64,000 nt of DNA from Bretschneidera sinensis (GCA_023935145.1 CM043702.1:79980320-80044319); one strand, 5' to 3'. Counted from the stretch's first letter, positions 34,839-45,960 are shown. Notes: a model not told the origin generated them from the sequence alone. Program-made: numbers and translations.

Positions 34839-36116
34839 ATGGTAGCAAATAGCTATTCTGAGGAACAGTCATACACTAGGCCTCTTTTGTTCATAGGAAA
34901 TAACTGTTGGAGAAATCAATCATACAATGCCTAAACTCAAAACTGAGTACAATGATGAGGATTGTAGAATGATGTCTCTCAATAGTAGAGCCACAAGTAT
35001 TTTACATTGTGCTTTAGATATATCTGAATACAATAAAATCTCTGCATGTGTTTCGGCTAAGTAGATATGGGATAAATTGAAAGTCACATATGAAGGAACT
35101 AGTGAGGTTAAAAAACAAAAAATTTATATGCTAGTATCTGAATATTAATCTTTTATAATGTCTCCTAATGAAACAATTTCTCAAATGCACTCACGTTTCG
35201 CAACTATTATTAATGGTTTGAAGCTTCTTAGTAGGAACATTGAGGAGTTTGAACTAACAAGAAAAATCTTAAGATCTTTGCCACCCACTTGGAAAGAAAA
35301 GAAGACGGCCATAACGGAGGCCAAAGATCTCGATAAACTTGATGTCGAGACATTTCTTAGGTCATTGTTGACATATGAGATGGAAGAAATGAATTCCATT
35401 GTTAATGATGAAGAGAAGAAGAAAAAGGTGATTGCTCTTAAAGCCTCTACATGCAATATAGAAGAGGAATCGAATGAAGAAGCAGAGAGCAGCGAAAGAA
35501 GATGGTGAGATGGCTTTAATCACCAAACGGTTTCATAGGTTCTTGATGTAAAGCAAGAAACCTTACACAAAGGATCCCACTTAAAAAAGGGAACCACTTG
35601 TGTGCTATGGATGCAAGAAGCCCGGTCAAATCAAGGCTGATTGTATGGTTACAAGCAAACCATACAGGAGCTTCAAGAAGAAAACTATGATTGCAGCTAC
35701 TTAGAGTGATGATGAAGAAGAAGAATCCTCGGATAAAGAAGTCGAATACGAGGAAATTGCCAACCTATGCCTTATGGAAATTGATGATGAAAATGAGATA
35801 TTATCTTCTCCCTCTTCTAAAAATAACATTGTTAGTAGTAGTGAAGAATTGTTAGAAGTCATAAATGAAATGCATGATGAATTGAAGAAATTCGATTCTA
35901 GGAACTCAACTCTTAAGAAAGAGGTATCATCTCTTTCTAAAGAAATGATAAGTCTAAGAGAAGAAAAAGATAAACTATCTTCATTGCTTTACAATTCTTC
36001 TCAAGATTTCCTAAAAGATGAAAATGATAACTTAAAGAATAAGATATTAGAATTGAATGGCACTATATCTAGACTTATGCTTGGAAAAGAAAACCTTGAT
36101 GAAGTTCTTTCTTGCT
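34839..36116 (+). pseudogene. gag of element C
   Basis: The start ATG at 34839 gives MVANSYSEEQSYTRPLLF. About 70 residues expected after FIGNNCW are deleted. The capsid region resumes with NDEDCRMMSLNSRATSIL and the open stretch 35158-35508 (LTRKILRSLPPTWKEKKTAI). The zinc knuckle at 35603-35644 reads CYGCKKPGQIKADC, with Gln in place of the zinc-binding His. A Glu/Lys-rich segment at 35774-36116 (EVINEMHDELKKFDS, LREEKDKLSSLL) has a heptad pattern and likely formed a coiled coil, as in SIRE-type Gag. Stops occur at 34915, 35062 and 35147. Confidence 0.83.
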
Positions 36117-36190
36117 AAAGATTAAGTGGAGGAAAATTCGGATTAGGATACTCTCCATTAGGCAAGCAAAAATCAAAAGACTGCTTATAC

Positions 36191-36619
36191 ATGAAAGCAT
36201 CATGTATGAATGAAGCCTCTACTTCAAAGATCACTAGCAAGGTCAAAAACACATCCTCAATGAATGCTAGCATGTCTAGAAATGCTAATTCTAATGCATA
36301 TACAAAATTGAAAAATCCTAGAAATACTCATGCATATATGTATGCTCATTCAAGAAATGCTTATACACATCCTAGGAATAACCATTGTGTGCATCCTAAA
36401 AACAAAATGCATAATCAAAACTTGCATCCTGCACAAGCATATCCTAGGAATTACTATCATGGTTATTCTAGAAATAATATGCATACTCATGAAAATGCAA
36501 GTATGTATCCTAGAAATCATCTTCATACATTTTCTGGAAATGACATGTATATTCATATTCCTCACAATAGAAACATGTATCCAATGAACTCATATCCTAA
36601 GCATTATAGGCATGCATAA
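36191..36619 (+). pseudogene. Asn/His/Pro-rich low-complexity linker between gag and protease, element C
   Basis: This 142-codon open stretch is built of repeats of a short motif: PRN, SRN or PRNxH separated by 4-8 residues (HPRNNHCVHPKN, YPRNYYHGYSRN, MYPRNHLHTF). Asn, His, Tyr, Met and Pro dominate. It lies in the Gag-Pol linker. After a stop the frame continues with VWVPKGTVFSR and PKKFWVSKNA to the protease. It may have bound nucleic acid or metal. No function is established. Confidence 0.6.
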
Positions 36620-36841
36620 CTAAATACTCCTAGAAATTTTGATAACTATCATCCTAGGATTGTGCATTATCAACATGTCTATAGATCACCATATACTGTT
36701 AAGAAAGTATGGGTCCCAAAAGGAACCGTATTTTCAAGGACTAACCCCAAAGGACCCAAGAAATTTTGGGTATCTAAAAATGCCATTATGTATCCTTGTG
36801 TGATGTAGATATGTCTCCACACCAGAGAAAAAGGTAACTAT

Positions 36842-37351
36842 TTGTACCTTGATAGTGGATGCTCAAAACACATGACTGGTGATAAAAGTGTATTCAAGGA
36901 GCTAACTCTAAGAGATGGTGGACTTGTCACCATTGGAGACAACACAAAAATAAAGATCATCGGGCATGGAAAAGTTGGTAATAATTTCTCAACCATAGAT
37001 AATGTATTGCTAGTACAAGGCCTTAAGCCAAATTTACTAAGTATTAGTCAACTTTGTGACAAAGGCAACAAAGTCACATTTGAAACCTCTCATTGTCTAG
37101 TTATAGACATCAAGAGTAACAAGATCAAGTTCGTTGGCCATAGACATGAAAATGTATATATAGTTGATTTAAAATCATTGCATTCCGAAAATGAAAAATG
37201 TTTTCCCGCATTTAGTGAAAATCCATGGCTATGGCATAGAAGGCTTGGTTATGTGAACATGAATTTGCTTAAAATCATTTCTAAAAAAGATTTAGTCATT
37301 GGACTTCCCAAAACCAATTTTGAAAAAGACAAAGTATTTGATGCTTGTTAA
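36842..37351 (+). pseudogene. Protease and pre-integrase region of element C
   Basis: YLDSGCSKHMTGDKSVF holds the D-S-G active site in the typical copia context. LSISQLCDKGNKVTFE follows, then WLWHRRLGYVNMNLL (the HxxxH half of the zinc-binding domain) and the first Cys in VFDAC before a stop at 37349. The second Cys of the pair is lost with this stop and a frame change. The protease is otherwise uninterrupted over 169 codons. Confidence 0.87.
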
Positions 37352-38150
37352 ATGGAAAACAAACTAGGATTTCTTTTAAATCAAAGAATATAGTCTCAAC
37401 TACTAGACCATTAGAACTTTTGCATATGGACTTATTTGGTCCAATAAGTACCATTAGTCTAGGTGGTCATAAATATGCTCTTGTTATTGTTATGACTATT
37501 CAAGATATACCTTTGTTAATTTTATTGCTTATAAGGATGAAGCTTACAAAGGATTTGAAGACTTTTGCAAAAAGGTTCAAAATGAAAAAAGAATTTGTAT
37601 TTCAAACATTAGAAGTGATCATGGAAAAGAATTTGAAAACCAAAGTTTTTCAAAATTTTGTAATGAAAATGGAATTGATCACAACTTTTCAGCTCCTAGA
37701 ACTCCTCAACAAAATGGAGTTGTTGAGAGGAAAAATAGAGCTCTAGAAGAATTTGCAAGAACAATGCGCTGAAGCAGTAAACACTTCTTGCTATATCTTG
37801 AATAGAATTTTAATTAGGCCTATGCTTGATAAAACTCTGTATGAATTATGGAAAGGTAGAAAACCTAATATCTCCAATTTTCGTACATTTGGTTATAAAT
37901 GCTTCATCCTAAATAACAATAAAACTAACTTGGGTAAATTTGACTCTAAGACCGATGCAGGGATATTTTTAGGATATTCAACCCTTAGCAAGGCTTATAG
38001 AGTCTTCAACAAAAGAACTCTAGTGGTAGAAGAATCCGTACGTGTAACTTTTGATGAATCTAACCCAATTACTAGTAGAGAAGTTTCTTTTAATGATGAT
38101 GCGGATTTTATTCCAATAACAGAGACACCTACTCCCACTGTTGACCTAAA
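37345..38150 (+). pseudogene. Integrase of element C
   Basis: Catalytic Asp in LLHMDLFGP (37429-37431). After a frameshift, Asp in RSDHGKEFEN (37617-37619) and Glu in QNGVVERKNRAL (37725-37727): DD35E spacing is intact across frames. The stretch 37753 onward gives the C-terminal blocks YELWKGRKPNISNFRTFGYK and AGIFLGYSTLSKAYRVFNKR. Frames shift near 37490 and 37740. Confidence 0.86.
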
Positions 38151-38339
38151 GGAGAGTCCACCTCAAACAAATGAAGAGATGAAAACTCTCAAATTGAACC
38201 AACCATCTACAAGCCGACAAGAGGATAGTCTTCCCAAATATTGGAAGTATGTAAATTATCACCCGATTGATCAAGTGATTGGTGATCCTTCACAAGGGGT
38301 AAGAACTGATTCCTTAACTAGAAATATTTGCAATTATGT

Positions 38340-39210
38340 AGCTTATTTGTCTCAAATTGAACCTAAGACATTTATTGAAGCCGAAAAGGATAATGATTGG
38401 ATAATTGCAATGCAGGAAGAAATAAATCAATTTGAAAGAAACAATGTTTGGAATCTAGTTCCTGGACCTATGAATCATACAATAATAGGAACTAAATGGG
38501 TATTTAGAAATAAAATAGATAAAAATGGAATAGTAACTACGAACCAAGCTAGACTAGTTGCTAAGGGATATAATCTAGAAGAAGGAATAAACTTTGATGA
38601 GACCTATGCTCCCATAGCTAGATTAGAAGCTATTCGAATGTTATTAGCCTTTGCATGCTTTAATAAGTTGAAGTTATTTCAAATGAATGTAAAAAGTGTA
38701 TTTTTAAATGGCTTTATAGAAGAAGAGGTTTATGCTGAGCAACCTCTTGGATTTGAGAATCCTAGTCTTCCAAATCATGTCTACAAGCTCTCTAAGGCTC
38801 TATATAGGTTGAAGCAAGCTCCAAGGGCATGGTATGAAAGACTAAGTAAATTCTTAATAGACAATAATTTTATAAGAGGTAAAGTAGACACAACCATCTT
38901 CACAAAAACTCACATAAATGGCACTATACTAGTCTAAATATATATTGATAATATTATATTTGGTGCTACTAATGAATCTATGTGTCAAGAGTTTGCAAAG
39001 TGCATGCAAGATGGATTTTAGATGAGCATGATGGGAGAGCTTACCTACTTCCTTGGACTTCAAATCAAATAATTGAAAGGAGGCATCTTCAACAATCAAT
39101 CAAAATACACCAAGGATCTACTAAAGAGGTTCGGGATGGAAAGCTCAAAGCCACTTGGTACACCTATGAGCACATCTGCAAAACTTGATCTTGATGAAGG
39201 AGGTAAGTGT
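38340..39210 (+). pseudogene. Reverse transcriptase of element C
   Basis: The open frame 37753-38937 covers NNVWNLVPGP, TKWVFRNKIDKNG, ARLVAKGYNLEEGINFDETY, MNVKSVFLNGFIEEEVYAEQ and KALYRLKQAPRAWYERLSKF. The first metal-binding Asp (normally MDVKSAF) reads MNVKSVF, so it is Asn. After a stop at 38935 the palm motif reads IYIDNIIFGA (38938-38967), with Asn for the second Asp of YVDD (38950-38952). It continues with MMGELTYFLGLQIK and KRFGMESSKPLGTPM. Confidence 0.87.
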
Positions 39211-39229
39211 GCAGATACTAAATACTATA

Positions 39230-39897
39230 GAAGCATGATATGAGCTTTACTTTATTTGACTACAAGTAGACCTGATATTATGTTCAGTGTATGCATGTGT
39301 GCTAGATTTCAGGCTAATCCTAAGGAATCACATATAGTAGCAGTAAAAATGATCCTTAGATATCGATAAGGAACTCAAACCCTAGGATTAGGGTACTCTA
39401 GAGATTTATCTTTTGAGTTTATAAGATATTCAGATGCTGATTTTGCTGGATGTAGGTTAGATAGAAAAAGCACAAGTGGAACATGCAAATTCTTAGGTGC
39501 AATGTTAACCTTTTGGTTTTCCAAGGAACAAAACTCCATTGCACTATCAACCGCCGATGCGGAATATGTAGCAATTGGAAGTTGTTGTGCCCAAGTCTTA
39601 TGGATGAAGCAACAACTAGAAGACTATGGCATGAACTTTAAAAGTATCCCAATATATTGTGATAATACTAGTGCTATCAACCTAACTAAGAACCCTATTC
39701 AGCACTCTAGAACTAAACATATAGAAATTAGACATCATTTCTTAAGAGACCATGCTCAGAAAGGTGATATAAGGCTAGAATTCATACCTTCAGAAGATCA
39801 AATAGCTGACATTCTTACAAAACCTCTAAGTGAAGCAAGTTTTTGCAAAATAAGACTGTCAATGGGATTGTTAGATTATGATAAACTATATGTTTGA
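39230..39897 (+). pseudogene. RNase H of element C
   Basis: RYSDADFAGCRLDRKSTSGT (about 39425-39484) precedes the open frame 39502-39897, which reads NSIALSTADAEYVAIGSCC, LWMKQQLEDYGM, YCDNTSAINLTKNP, KHIEIRHHFLRDH and DILTKPLSEASF. Catalytic Asp, Glu and Asp residues are all visible. The ORF ends at 39897 with GLLDYDKLYV. Stops lie only in the connection region before 39400. This is the least damaged part of element C. Confidence 0.87.
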
Positions 39898-40543
39898 TTG
39901 TTTCATTATTCATCATTTTGCATATTTGAAATCTAGTGAAAGAGTATTAAACCTTATTTAATTACTCCCTCACTCAAGATGGCATAGATAAACAAATTTC
40001 GTCCTAAGACTTAAGACTGAAAATTTTCTTAAGGGTTCAATCGACTGGTAAGTCTATCCCAGTCGACTGGTAACACTATACCAGTCGACTAGTACATCAA
40101 GACCTTGTTTGGAGCCATTTTTTGAAATTCAGTTATCATCCCAATCGACTAGTATGAACTGCCCAGTCGACTGGTATCTGTCTGCCAATTCATCCAGTCG
40201 ATTGGTACTATGACCCAGTCGACTAGTATGCAAAACTTTTCATCTCTGCAAAGGACCCAGTCGACTGGTATTGCGATTCTATAAATAGTCTCTTCATTTT
40301 TTCCAGATTTTTACGCCATTTTTAGAAACCTAAATTTTCTCTCTCTAACAAAATCTCGTCATTTTGATCAAAAAAGCCTCAAAACACTTCCTAAATACCT
40401 TGATCTACTCATCTAAACCATCCATTTCAACTTTCTACTGTTGAAATCTCCTATTTCCACTCAAAACCCTTTTTCACCCAAAAAGCCATTCTTCAAAAAT
40501 ATCCGACCGAATCCGCATCAAAACCACTGTTGGGGGACCACAA
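39898..40543 (+). other. Spacer after pol with second palindrome cluster
   Basis: Non-coding. 40025-40275 carries eight or so CCAGTCGACTGG-type palindromes, several decayed at CpG. 40275-40543 is a T/C-rich leader before the third ORF. Confidence 0.75.
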
Positions 40544-41598
40544 GTGTCTAAAAGGCCAAGGTCCACCAAATTCAGGGCTCAAGATTCACGAGAAAAGGGT
40601 GTGGCGGGCTCATCAAGCAAGAAGCCCATAATAGAGCTTGACGACTCTCTGTTCTCTAGCCAGGCAGCGAAGGATAGGTATACTTATGTTATCCGCCATA
40701 AGAAAATCATGACGGGTAGATTCATCAACTTCGAATCTATTCATCATGGTAATTTTGATATATTACCTTCCTTTGATGCCATTAACTTAACCTCATTGGT
40801 CAAGATACATGAAAAATTTTACCCGAGACTGATTCACCAGTTCTATGCGAACTTGGTGAAACCCAGTCCACTGGCTTTGAGGTTCAAAACCAGTTTCATG
40901 GGTATGGAGTTTGAGGTCAACACTGACCTCTTGATGAGTATCTTAAGGATCCCTGCCAATAGAGTCTGGATGGATGGCCAGACAATTTTGAGTATGAAGA
41001 GGCATGTCAAATAGTTAGGGGTGATCCTAACTATGTGTTTCAACCCACTATATTTCACACATGTAATGACATGCCCCTTGACTCGAAATTGTTTAACCTC
41101 ATTGTGACTTGGACCATTCACCCGAGACTTGGGAGTCGGGGGTATCTATCTAAGATAGATATCGTATTGATTTGGTGCCTTAAAACTGGGCACCACTTTA
41201 ATATCTACCCCCTGCTACTCGCCAACATGATAAATGGCTATATCTACTCCAAGGTCTGGAAACACATTCGGATTGGAGAGGACGACAGCAGTGATGTTGA
41301 GGACGAGGGTCCAGATGCTGCTGCTGCTGCTGCTGCTATGGATACGAATGACTGAGCACCTCTTATGGGTGACTCGAGTGCTAGTTAAGCAGGTTATGGT
41401 GATCTTCTTCAGGCTAGCATGAGCCTCTAGCTGACCATGTAGTCCGGCTTCCAAAGCTTGAGCTCTATAGTCGAGGGAATGGATCATGATCTTTGCTCTC
41501 TTCGGGATGACTTCGAGTTGCACTGTGAGCATATCGAGGGCTCTCTAGCTGAGCTTCAGGATCTCATCCATGACAGCTCTGACTCTCCCGCTCCTTAA
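40544..41598 (+). pseudogene. Third ORF of element C, downstream of pol (plant transposon-associated domain)
   Basis: The expected ATG reads GTG at 40544 (then SKRPRSTKFRAQDSREKG). KIHEKFYPRLIHQFYANLVK and FEVNTDLLMSILRIP follow, then a stop at 41012. Reading resumes in another frame from 41035: NDMPLDSKLFNLIVTWTIHP, IDIVLIWCLKTGHHFNIY. An acidic stretch and an Ala run (41320-41340) follow, then, past four in-frame stops, a heptad-like C-terminus (LSSIVEGMDHDLCSLRDDFE) ending near 41596. The FYANL/LIWCL pattern resembles the putative plant transposon protein domain known from retroelement ORFs. Its position matches the env-like ORF of SIRE elements, but no signal peptide or membrane span is seen. 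Confidence 0.7.
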
Positions 41599-42260
41599 GT
41601 CGTCTTTCTATCTTCCTTTTGATGTACATATTGATGTAGTTTTTCCTTGTTCTTAGCACGGACTATTTTCATATTTTATTGCATTTTATACTTCTGTTTC
41701 GGCTCTACGAAGCTTATTTTGTATAGACAGGTGTTATATATGATGATGGTTCATGCTTAGACTTATTTCGTGTACTTGTTTTACATATGTGTAGTATAGT
41801 TGCATGCTTTATATCTCTTTATATTCGGATAAATGCTTTAATACTACTTCTGCATGTATGGAAAATTTCAGTTCTTCTCGGGAAGGCTTTCAAACTCTGA
41901 ATGATGCCAAATTTTCATGTATAATTTTGTTTAAGTATGCTATTCATGTCTATGGTGACTAGATAGCTTATTTATTTTGGTTTACTATCCCCTTTTCTAC
42001 TGTTGTCAAAACGGGGGAGAAAAATGAGAAAAAGAGGTGTAAACTCAAACTAGTGCATAGATTTAGGGGAGCATTGCTCCAAAGAACTTGGTATTTCATT
42101 ATATATGTTAGCTTGATTGGTTGGGTTATATATAAATTGTTCTTTATCTCTTTAAATGTTGGTTTAATTCAAAAAACAGAGGAGACTCTGCCCAATTTTT
42201 CTAAAAAATCCAATACTTAGTTTTTAAAACTGTTTTTCTCTCAAGAGTTTTGTCATCATC
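41599..42260 (+). other. Non-coding 3' region of element C
   Basis: T-rich, no recognisable motif, leading to the polypurine tract. Confidence 0.6.
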
Positions 42261-42273
42261 AAAAAGTGAGAGA
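42261..42273 (+). promoter_or_regulatory. Polypurine tract of element C
   Basis: AAAAAGTGAGAGA, one base before TGTTGACC of the 3' LTR. Confidence 0.8.
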
Positions 42274-42274
42274 T

Positions 42275-43495
42275 TGTTGACCCTCACCAATATTTTAATG
42301 ATGACAAAACATAACTCTTATTATACTAACAATGCTATCTAAGTGTATTAAACAATAAAAGCATTCAACCAAGGATCAAGGTGCAAGAACTCAACCTGAA
42401 TCAAACATCAAGTCAAGATAGAAGATCTAGTATAGGGACAAGGTATTTAAACAAGCTGTAAATCTCACTTGTTCAGGTAATTGGCTTGTCCAATGGCTCC
42501 TTTTGAAAAATTATTTTAAAACTAACGTTTTAAAATCAAAACCTTTTAAAAGAATGAAAAACTGGGTTGAAAGGTAACCCAGTCGACTGGGTACTTACAC
42601 CAGAAGATTGGTGTTTTGGACAGTGTGTCCATAGTCTACTGGATGCTTTATACCAGTCGACTAGTATTTTGGATAGACAGTCCCCAGTCAATTGGTAAGA
42701 ACAACCCAGTCGACTGGTACTTTGGATAAAAAGTCCCCAGTCGACTGGTACCAGTCATAGCCTTTAGAAATGTGATTTTTAACTTGACCCCATCGATTGG
42801 TACTAAGACCCAATCGACTAGTAGTTCAAAAAATATGACCATTGAGACGCCAGATTTCATCATAAATTGCACCAAATCGTACCAAAACAGTAGAAAACGG
42901 CCATATTACATAGAGGCTATATAAACCCACTCTATTGATCATTTCAAGAAGGAGAATACACATTCAATCAAGTTTTTACTCATTGATACACAAAAGCTTT
43001 GAAATATTTATTGTTGAGCTATTCTTCAAGCTTTACCTTGAAAGAGAGATAATATTCAGTTATATACGCTTTCATTGTTGTCCCTCTACTATTTACTTTA
43101 CAACATTTATTGTAAAGGGATTAGCTTCCGAAAGGAAGAGATTAGCTTCCGAGAGGAAAGGATTTTTGCTTCCGAGAAGAAGGGATTTGCTTCCAAGAGG
43201 AATGGATTGATTGTAAGGTTTGTGCAACACTCGTGAAGTTGCACGACTAAGTTTTCTAGTGGATTACTTCAAGAAGGTTCCTTAAAGAGAGTGGACGTAG
43301 AGTCGGAACGAATCCGATATTTCCGAACCACTATAAACTGAGTTTGCATCCTCTATTCCTTAAACTCTTTTATTTACAGCACATTATTTGTTTACATGCT
43401 TGTGGTTATCTGTTTTTATAAACTTGTGTTTAATTAGCAAACGTTTTTTAAAAAACCCAATTCACCCCCTTCTTGGATTGAAACCTCAGTCTATA
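42275..43495 (+). repeat. Element C 3' LTR
   Basis: TGTTGACCCTCACC to CTCAGTCTATA, 1221 bp. It matches the 5' LTR throughout, with scattered C/T and G/A differences and one extra palindrome-bearing segment near 42620-42680. It contains the 22-bp tandem units at 43118-43208. Confidence 0.92.
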
Positions 43496-43960
43496 GTTTC
43501 AATGTTTATGAGCGGTACCGCAATATTTATAAATTGAGGTGCTTTAGCAAGCTAATAATTTTGTGCTCTAATAGGAACTGGACCTATAGCAACATCTTGA
43601 TTATCCAGTGCTCCTGATCTGTTCTACTGCTTGCTTATTAAAGGGTTACCCATATTAGCATATGCACTTTCTAATAACCTTTCCAATGACACAGGTGTAA
43701 CTATTGCTTCACCAATAGTAAGAACCCCTATTACTTCTTTTGATCTTCTCTTGTTTCTAGGTCTCTAGCTTCAGTTAGGGTTGGAGCTCCATGGAGCCTA
43801 AACATATATATGTCATTCAAAAGGAAACCAAAAAAATAAGTTTAACTTAAGTTAGATTTACAAATTGCAGCCTCACATAAAGCTTCATCCCCATGTTGTT
43901 GTTGTAATGCATGAGGTGTTCTTTCCTTATCAATATGCTTTTATAAATGCCTTATGACCG
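43496..43960 (-). pseudogene. Unrecognised host-like coding remnant interrupted by element C
   Basis: Minus-strand reading gives RRSKEVIGVLTIGEAIVTPV, LERLLESAYANMGNPLISKQ, GPVPIRAQNY and LAKAPQFINIAVPLIN. Across element C it continues at 33591 with TLSKMGFDDDILDFKSIE and stops near 33535. Interruptions are TAG or TGA where CAG or CGA would restore the frame. An AG acceptor-like site near 43799 and a preceding open block (HIDKERTPHALQQQHGDEAL, about 43930-43871) suggest two exons. The family was not recognised. The evidence is continuity of reading across the insertion and the pattern of stops. Confidence 0.5.
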
Positions 43961-44640
43961 CCTTAAACAATCAAAATTGTTCTCCCTTATTGGGCTCATA
44001 GATAAGTCTAAGCCATCATTTTAATATACAAAGATATATGATATTAAATAAAAGTTAATAAAATTATGGCTTAGCTATTTTTTCTTTCATCCTAATTGTA
44101 AAGCAAACACATATATACATGAACAAAAATACTGTTACAGTTTTGGTTAGATTTGCACATATGCACGCATGCACGTGCATACGCACAAAAGGCAGGAACA
44201 CACACCTATGCATAAGCATAACCATTGGATAATCATATAATGGTAAAAAGATATAATGACAACGACTAAGGCTATACCATTGCATGGTTCATTAAATATC
44301 TATTTTTTTTCTCTTAGGGATCTTCGTATTAAATTGAATGAAGACGTGATATAAAGTTGTTTAACTACTTCACTATCAATTTTTATTCTTTAGAATTAAA
44401 TAACCATGTACTCTGTGTTTTCACATATGATCCTATGACTGTTCTCAAAATAGATAAACAATAAGAAGATGAGAGTCATCATCTATCTTACTAATGAGTC
44501 ATGACTATGAACCAACAACTAGAGTAATTTTTATGTTATACTCATCCCGAAATATTTTGCAAAGTAGATGCTTTATTATATTCTTAAGATTTGATATCCG
44601 TTAAACTCAAAATATTTTAATTTAGCTTGTGTGGAAGTTT
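43961..44640. other. Unassigned AT-rich stretch
   Basis: Nothing recognised on either strand. Confidence 0.5.
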
Positions 44641-44739
44641 GAATAAGAATGTGTAGTGAGGATAGTACTATAGAGCAAAATTTTGCTAGTTCTTGTATGA
44701 ATATAATTGGTATCAATGTGTTTTGTATGTGGTTTTACC

Positions 44740-44990
44740 CAAATCAAAGGAAGTTGCATGATGGATCAACCTATCCTATATATTTTCAAGAGAGTAAATG
44801 TCCTACCGATTGTCATCTGGGGAGTTCAGTGTATGGTCTCAAACAAGCTACTCAAGCATGGTTTTCCAAGTTTAGCTCTACAATTTGTAAGCTTAGTTTC
44901 ACTTCTAGCCCCTATAATGTTGTTCTCTTTGTTCGACATACTGATCAATGGAAAATTCTTCTTCTCCTTTATAAATAAAACAATTTATGT
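44740..44990 (+). pseudogene. Ty1/copia reverse transcriptase fragment
   Basis: CHLGSSVYGLKQATQAWFSK and FSSTICKLSFTSSPYNVVLF, then ILLLLYK, match the copia RT block that normally ends in the YVDD motif, but the sequence diverges just before it. The fragment differs from the RTs of elements C and copia-2, so it is a separate relic. The reading frame is open from 44649. Confidence 0.78.
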
Positions 44991-45084
44991 TAACGATTTT
45001 CAAAATAAACTTGGTTTTTCAGTTTCTAATATTTTAGAAAATCAAATGAAAGGAGAAAAAGAAAGAGAAAACAAATTTTTCCTT

Positions 45085-45205
45085 TTGATAGTTGATACAG
45101 TCGATTGTAAGTTTCATACAGTCAACTGTATAAAGCATTCAGTCGACTGAATGGAAGGAAGATAATTCCTTAAACTCTCTCTAAATTTTTAAGTCGACTA
45201 AAAAC
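45085..45205. repeat. CAGTCGACTG-type palindromes, relic LTR
   Basis: CAGTCGATTG, CAGTCAACTG, CAGTCGACTG and AAGTCGACTA lie within 120 bases, like the clusters in element C but in unrelated flanking sequence. The region is probably part of another copia LTR. Boundaries were not found. Confidence 0.55.
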
Positions 45206-45780
45206 ATTGTCCAGGATGTTCGAAAATTTTGAATTTTTAGAATGTTTTATGTCAGTTGAATGTAAAAATAAGTGTCCTTTTGAATGAACACTTAGCATTC
45301 AGTTTAATTCAATTTTAAACTAAAACAAGGTGCCTATAATATAAAGATACACTTTTTTCAACAATATATAAGTGTGTTTAACTATTATAATAGAAATAAT
45401 ACATATCACATTCAGTTTTCTGGAATTTTCTTTCTTCTTCATCTTCTCCTTTCAAATTACTAATTTACTTATGTCCAGAAAATTTGTAAATTTCAAGACA
45501 TAAGTGTTATACATCTATAAACTCTTAGAAGCTGCTATAGGTTATTCTTCACAAGTGCAAAGTTCAGAATAACATCAAACCTTCATTTCAACTTAGAGGA
45601 AATTCGCTGGTAACCTTTTACACTATGAGGGGCGAATTAAAATTTAAAGAAATTTACCTGGTCACGTCGTCAAGCCATTTCTCTTCTTCTCATTTATTTT
45701 AATAAACATCCCTCACTTACAGTAATCAATCCCCACTAGATATCCAACAATCTTAAGGTTTAATTTACTTGTTTATCAAA

Positions 45781-45960
45781 ATGACTTCCTTGAGCTCGTT
45801 GAGAGATATGGTGCTAGGCTTCAACAAGTTAGAGCGATTCAATAGAGGGAATTACTATCACTGGCAGAAGAAAATGGTTGTTAAACTTTTGAGTGAATCA
45901 TCGTAGTATACACTAACAATAAATGAAAGAAAAAGAAAGAATTTGACTTGACCAATCTAG
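45781..45960 (+). pseudogene. Ty1/copia gag N-terminal fragment
   Basis: An ATG at 45781 gives MTSLSSLRDMVLGFNKLERF and NRGNYYHWQKKMVVKLL, the first conserved block of copia Gag, before stops at about 45904 and 45948. About 290 bases of leader-like sequence precede it (45490-45780). No downstream pol is present. Confidence 0.65.

Larger units (their letters stand above)
33592..43495 (+). mobile_element. Element C: SIRE-like Ty1/copia element with an extra ORF after pol, TSD GTTTC
   Basis: LTRs at 33592-34783 and 42275-43495 are flanked by GTTTC (33587-33591 and 43496-43500). The tRNA-Met primer site, gag with coiled coil, protease, integrase, RT and RNase H are in copia order. Then come 2.4 kb including a third coding region (40544-41598). 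Both outer termini have mutated (TG to TA at 33592; CA to TA at 43495). RT carries an Asp-to-Asn change in its YxDD motif. The SIRE/Maximus assignment is inferred from the long gag, the extra downstream ORF and the protease-integrase motifs. Confidence 0.9.

Noticed and set aside
41215..41532. Minus-strand ORF with a Ser run opposite the third ORF of element C
   Set aside because: It is the antisense shadow of the poly-Ala/acidic segment.
43570..43760. Similarity to seed-maturation (SMP/LEA) proteins through the words LTIGEAI
   Set aside because: The match is limited to about six residues and the rest of the frame does not follow that family.
44064..44285. 73-codon minus-strand ORF rich in Cys/His
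   Set aside because: No metal-binding spacing or family seen. Likely chance.
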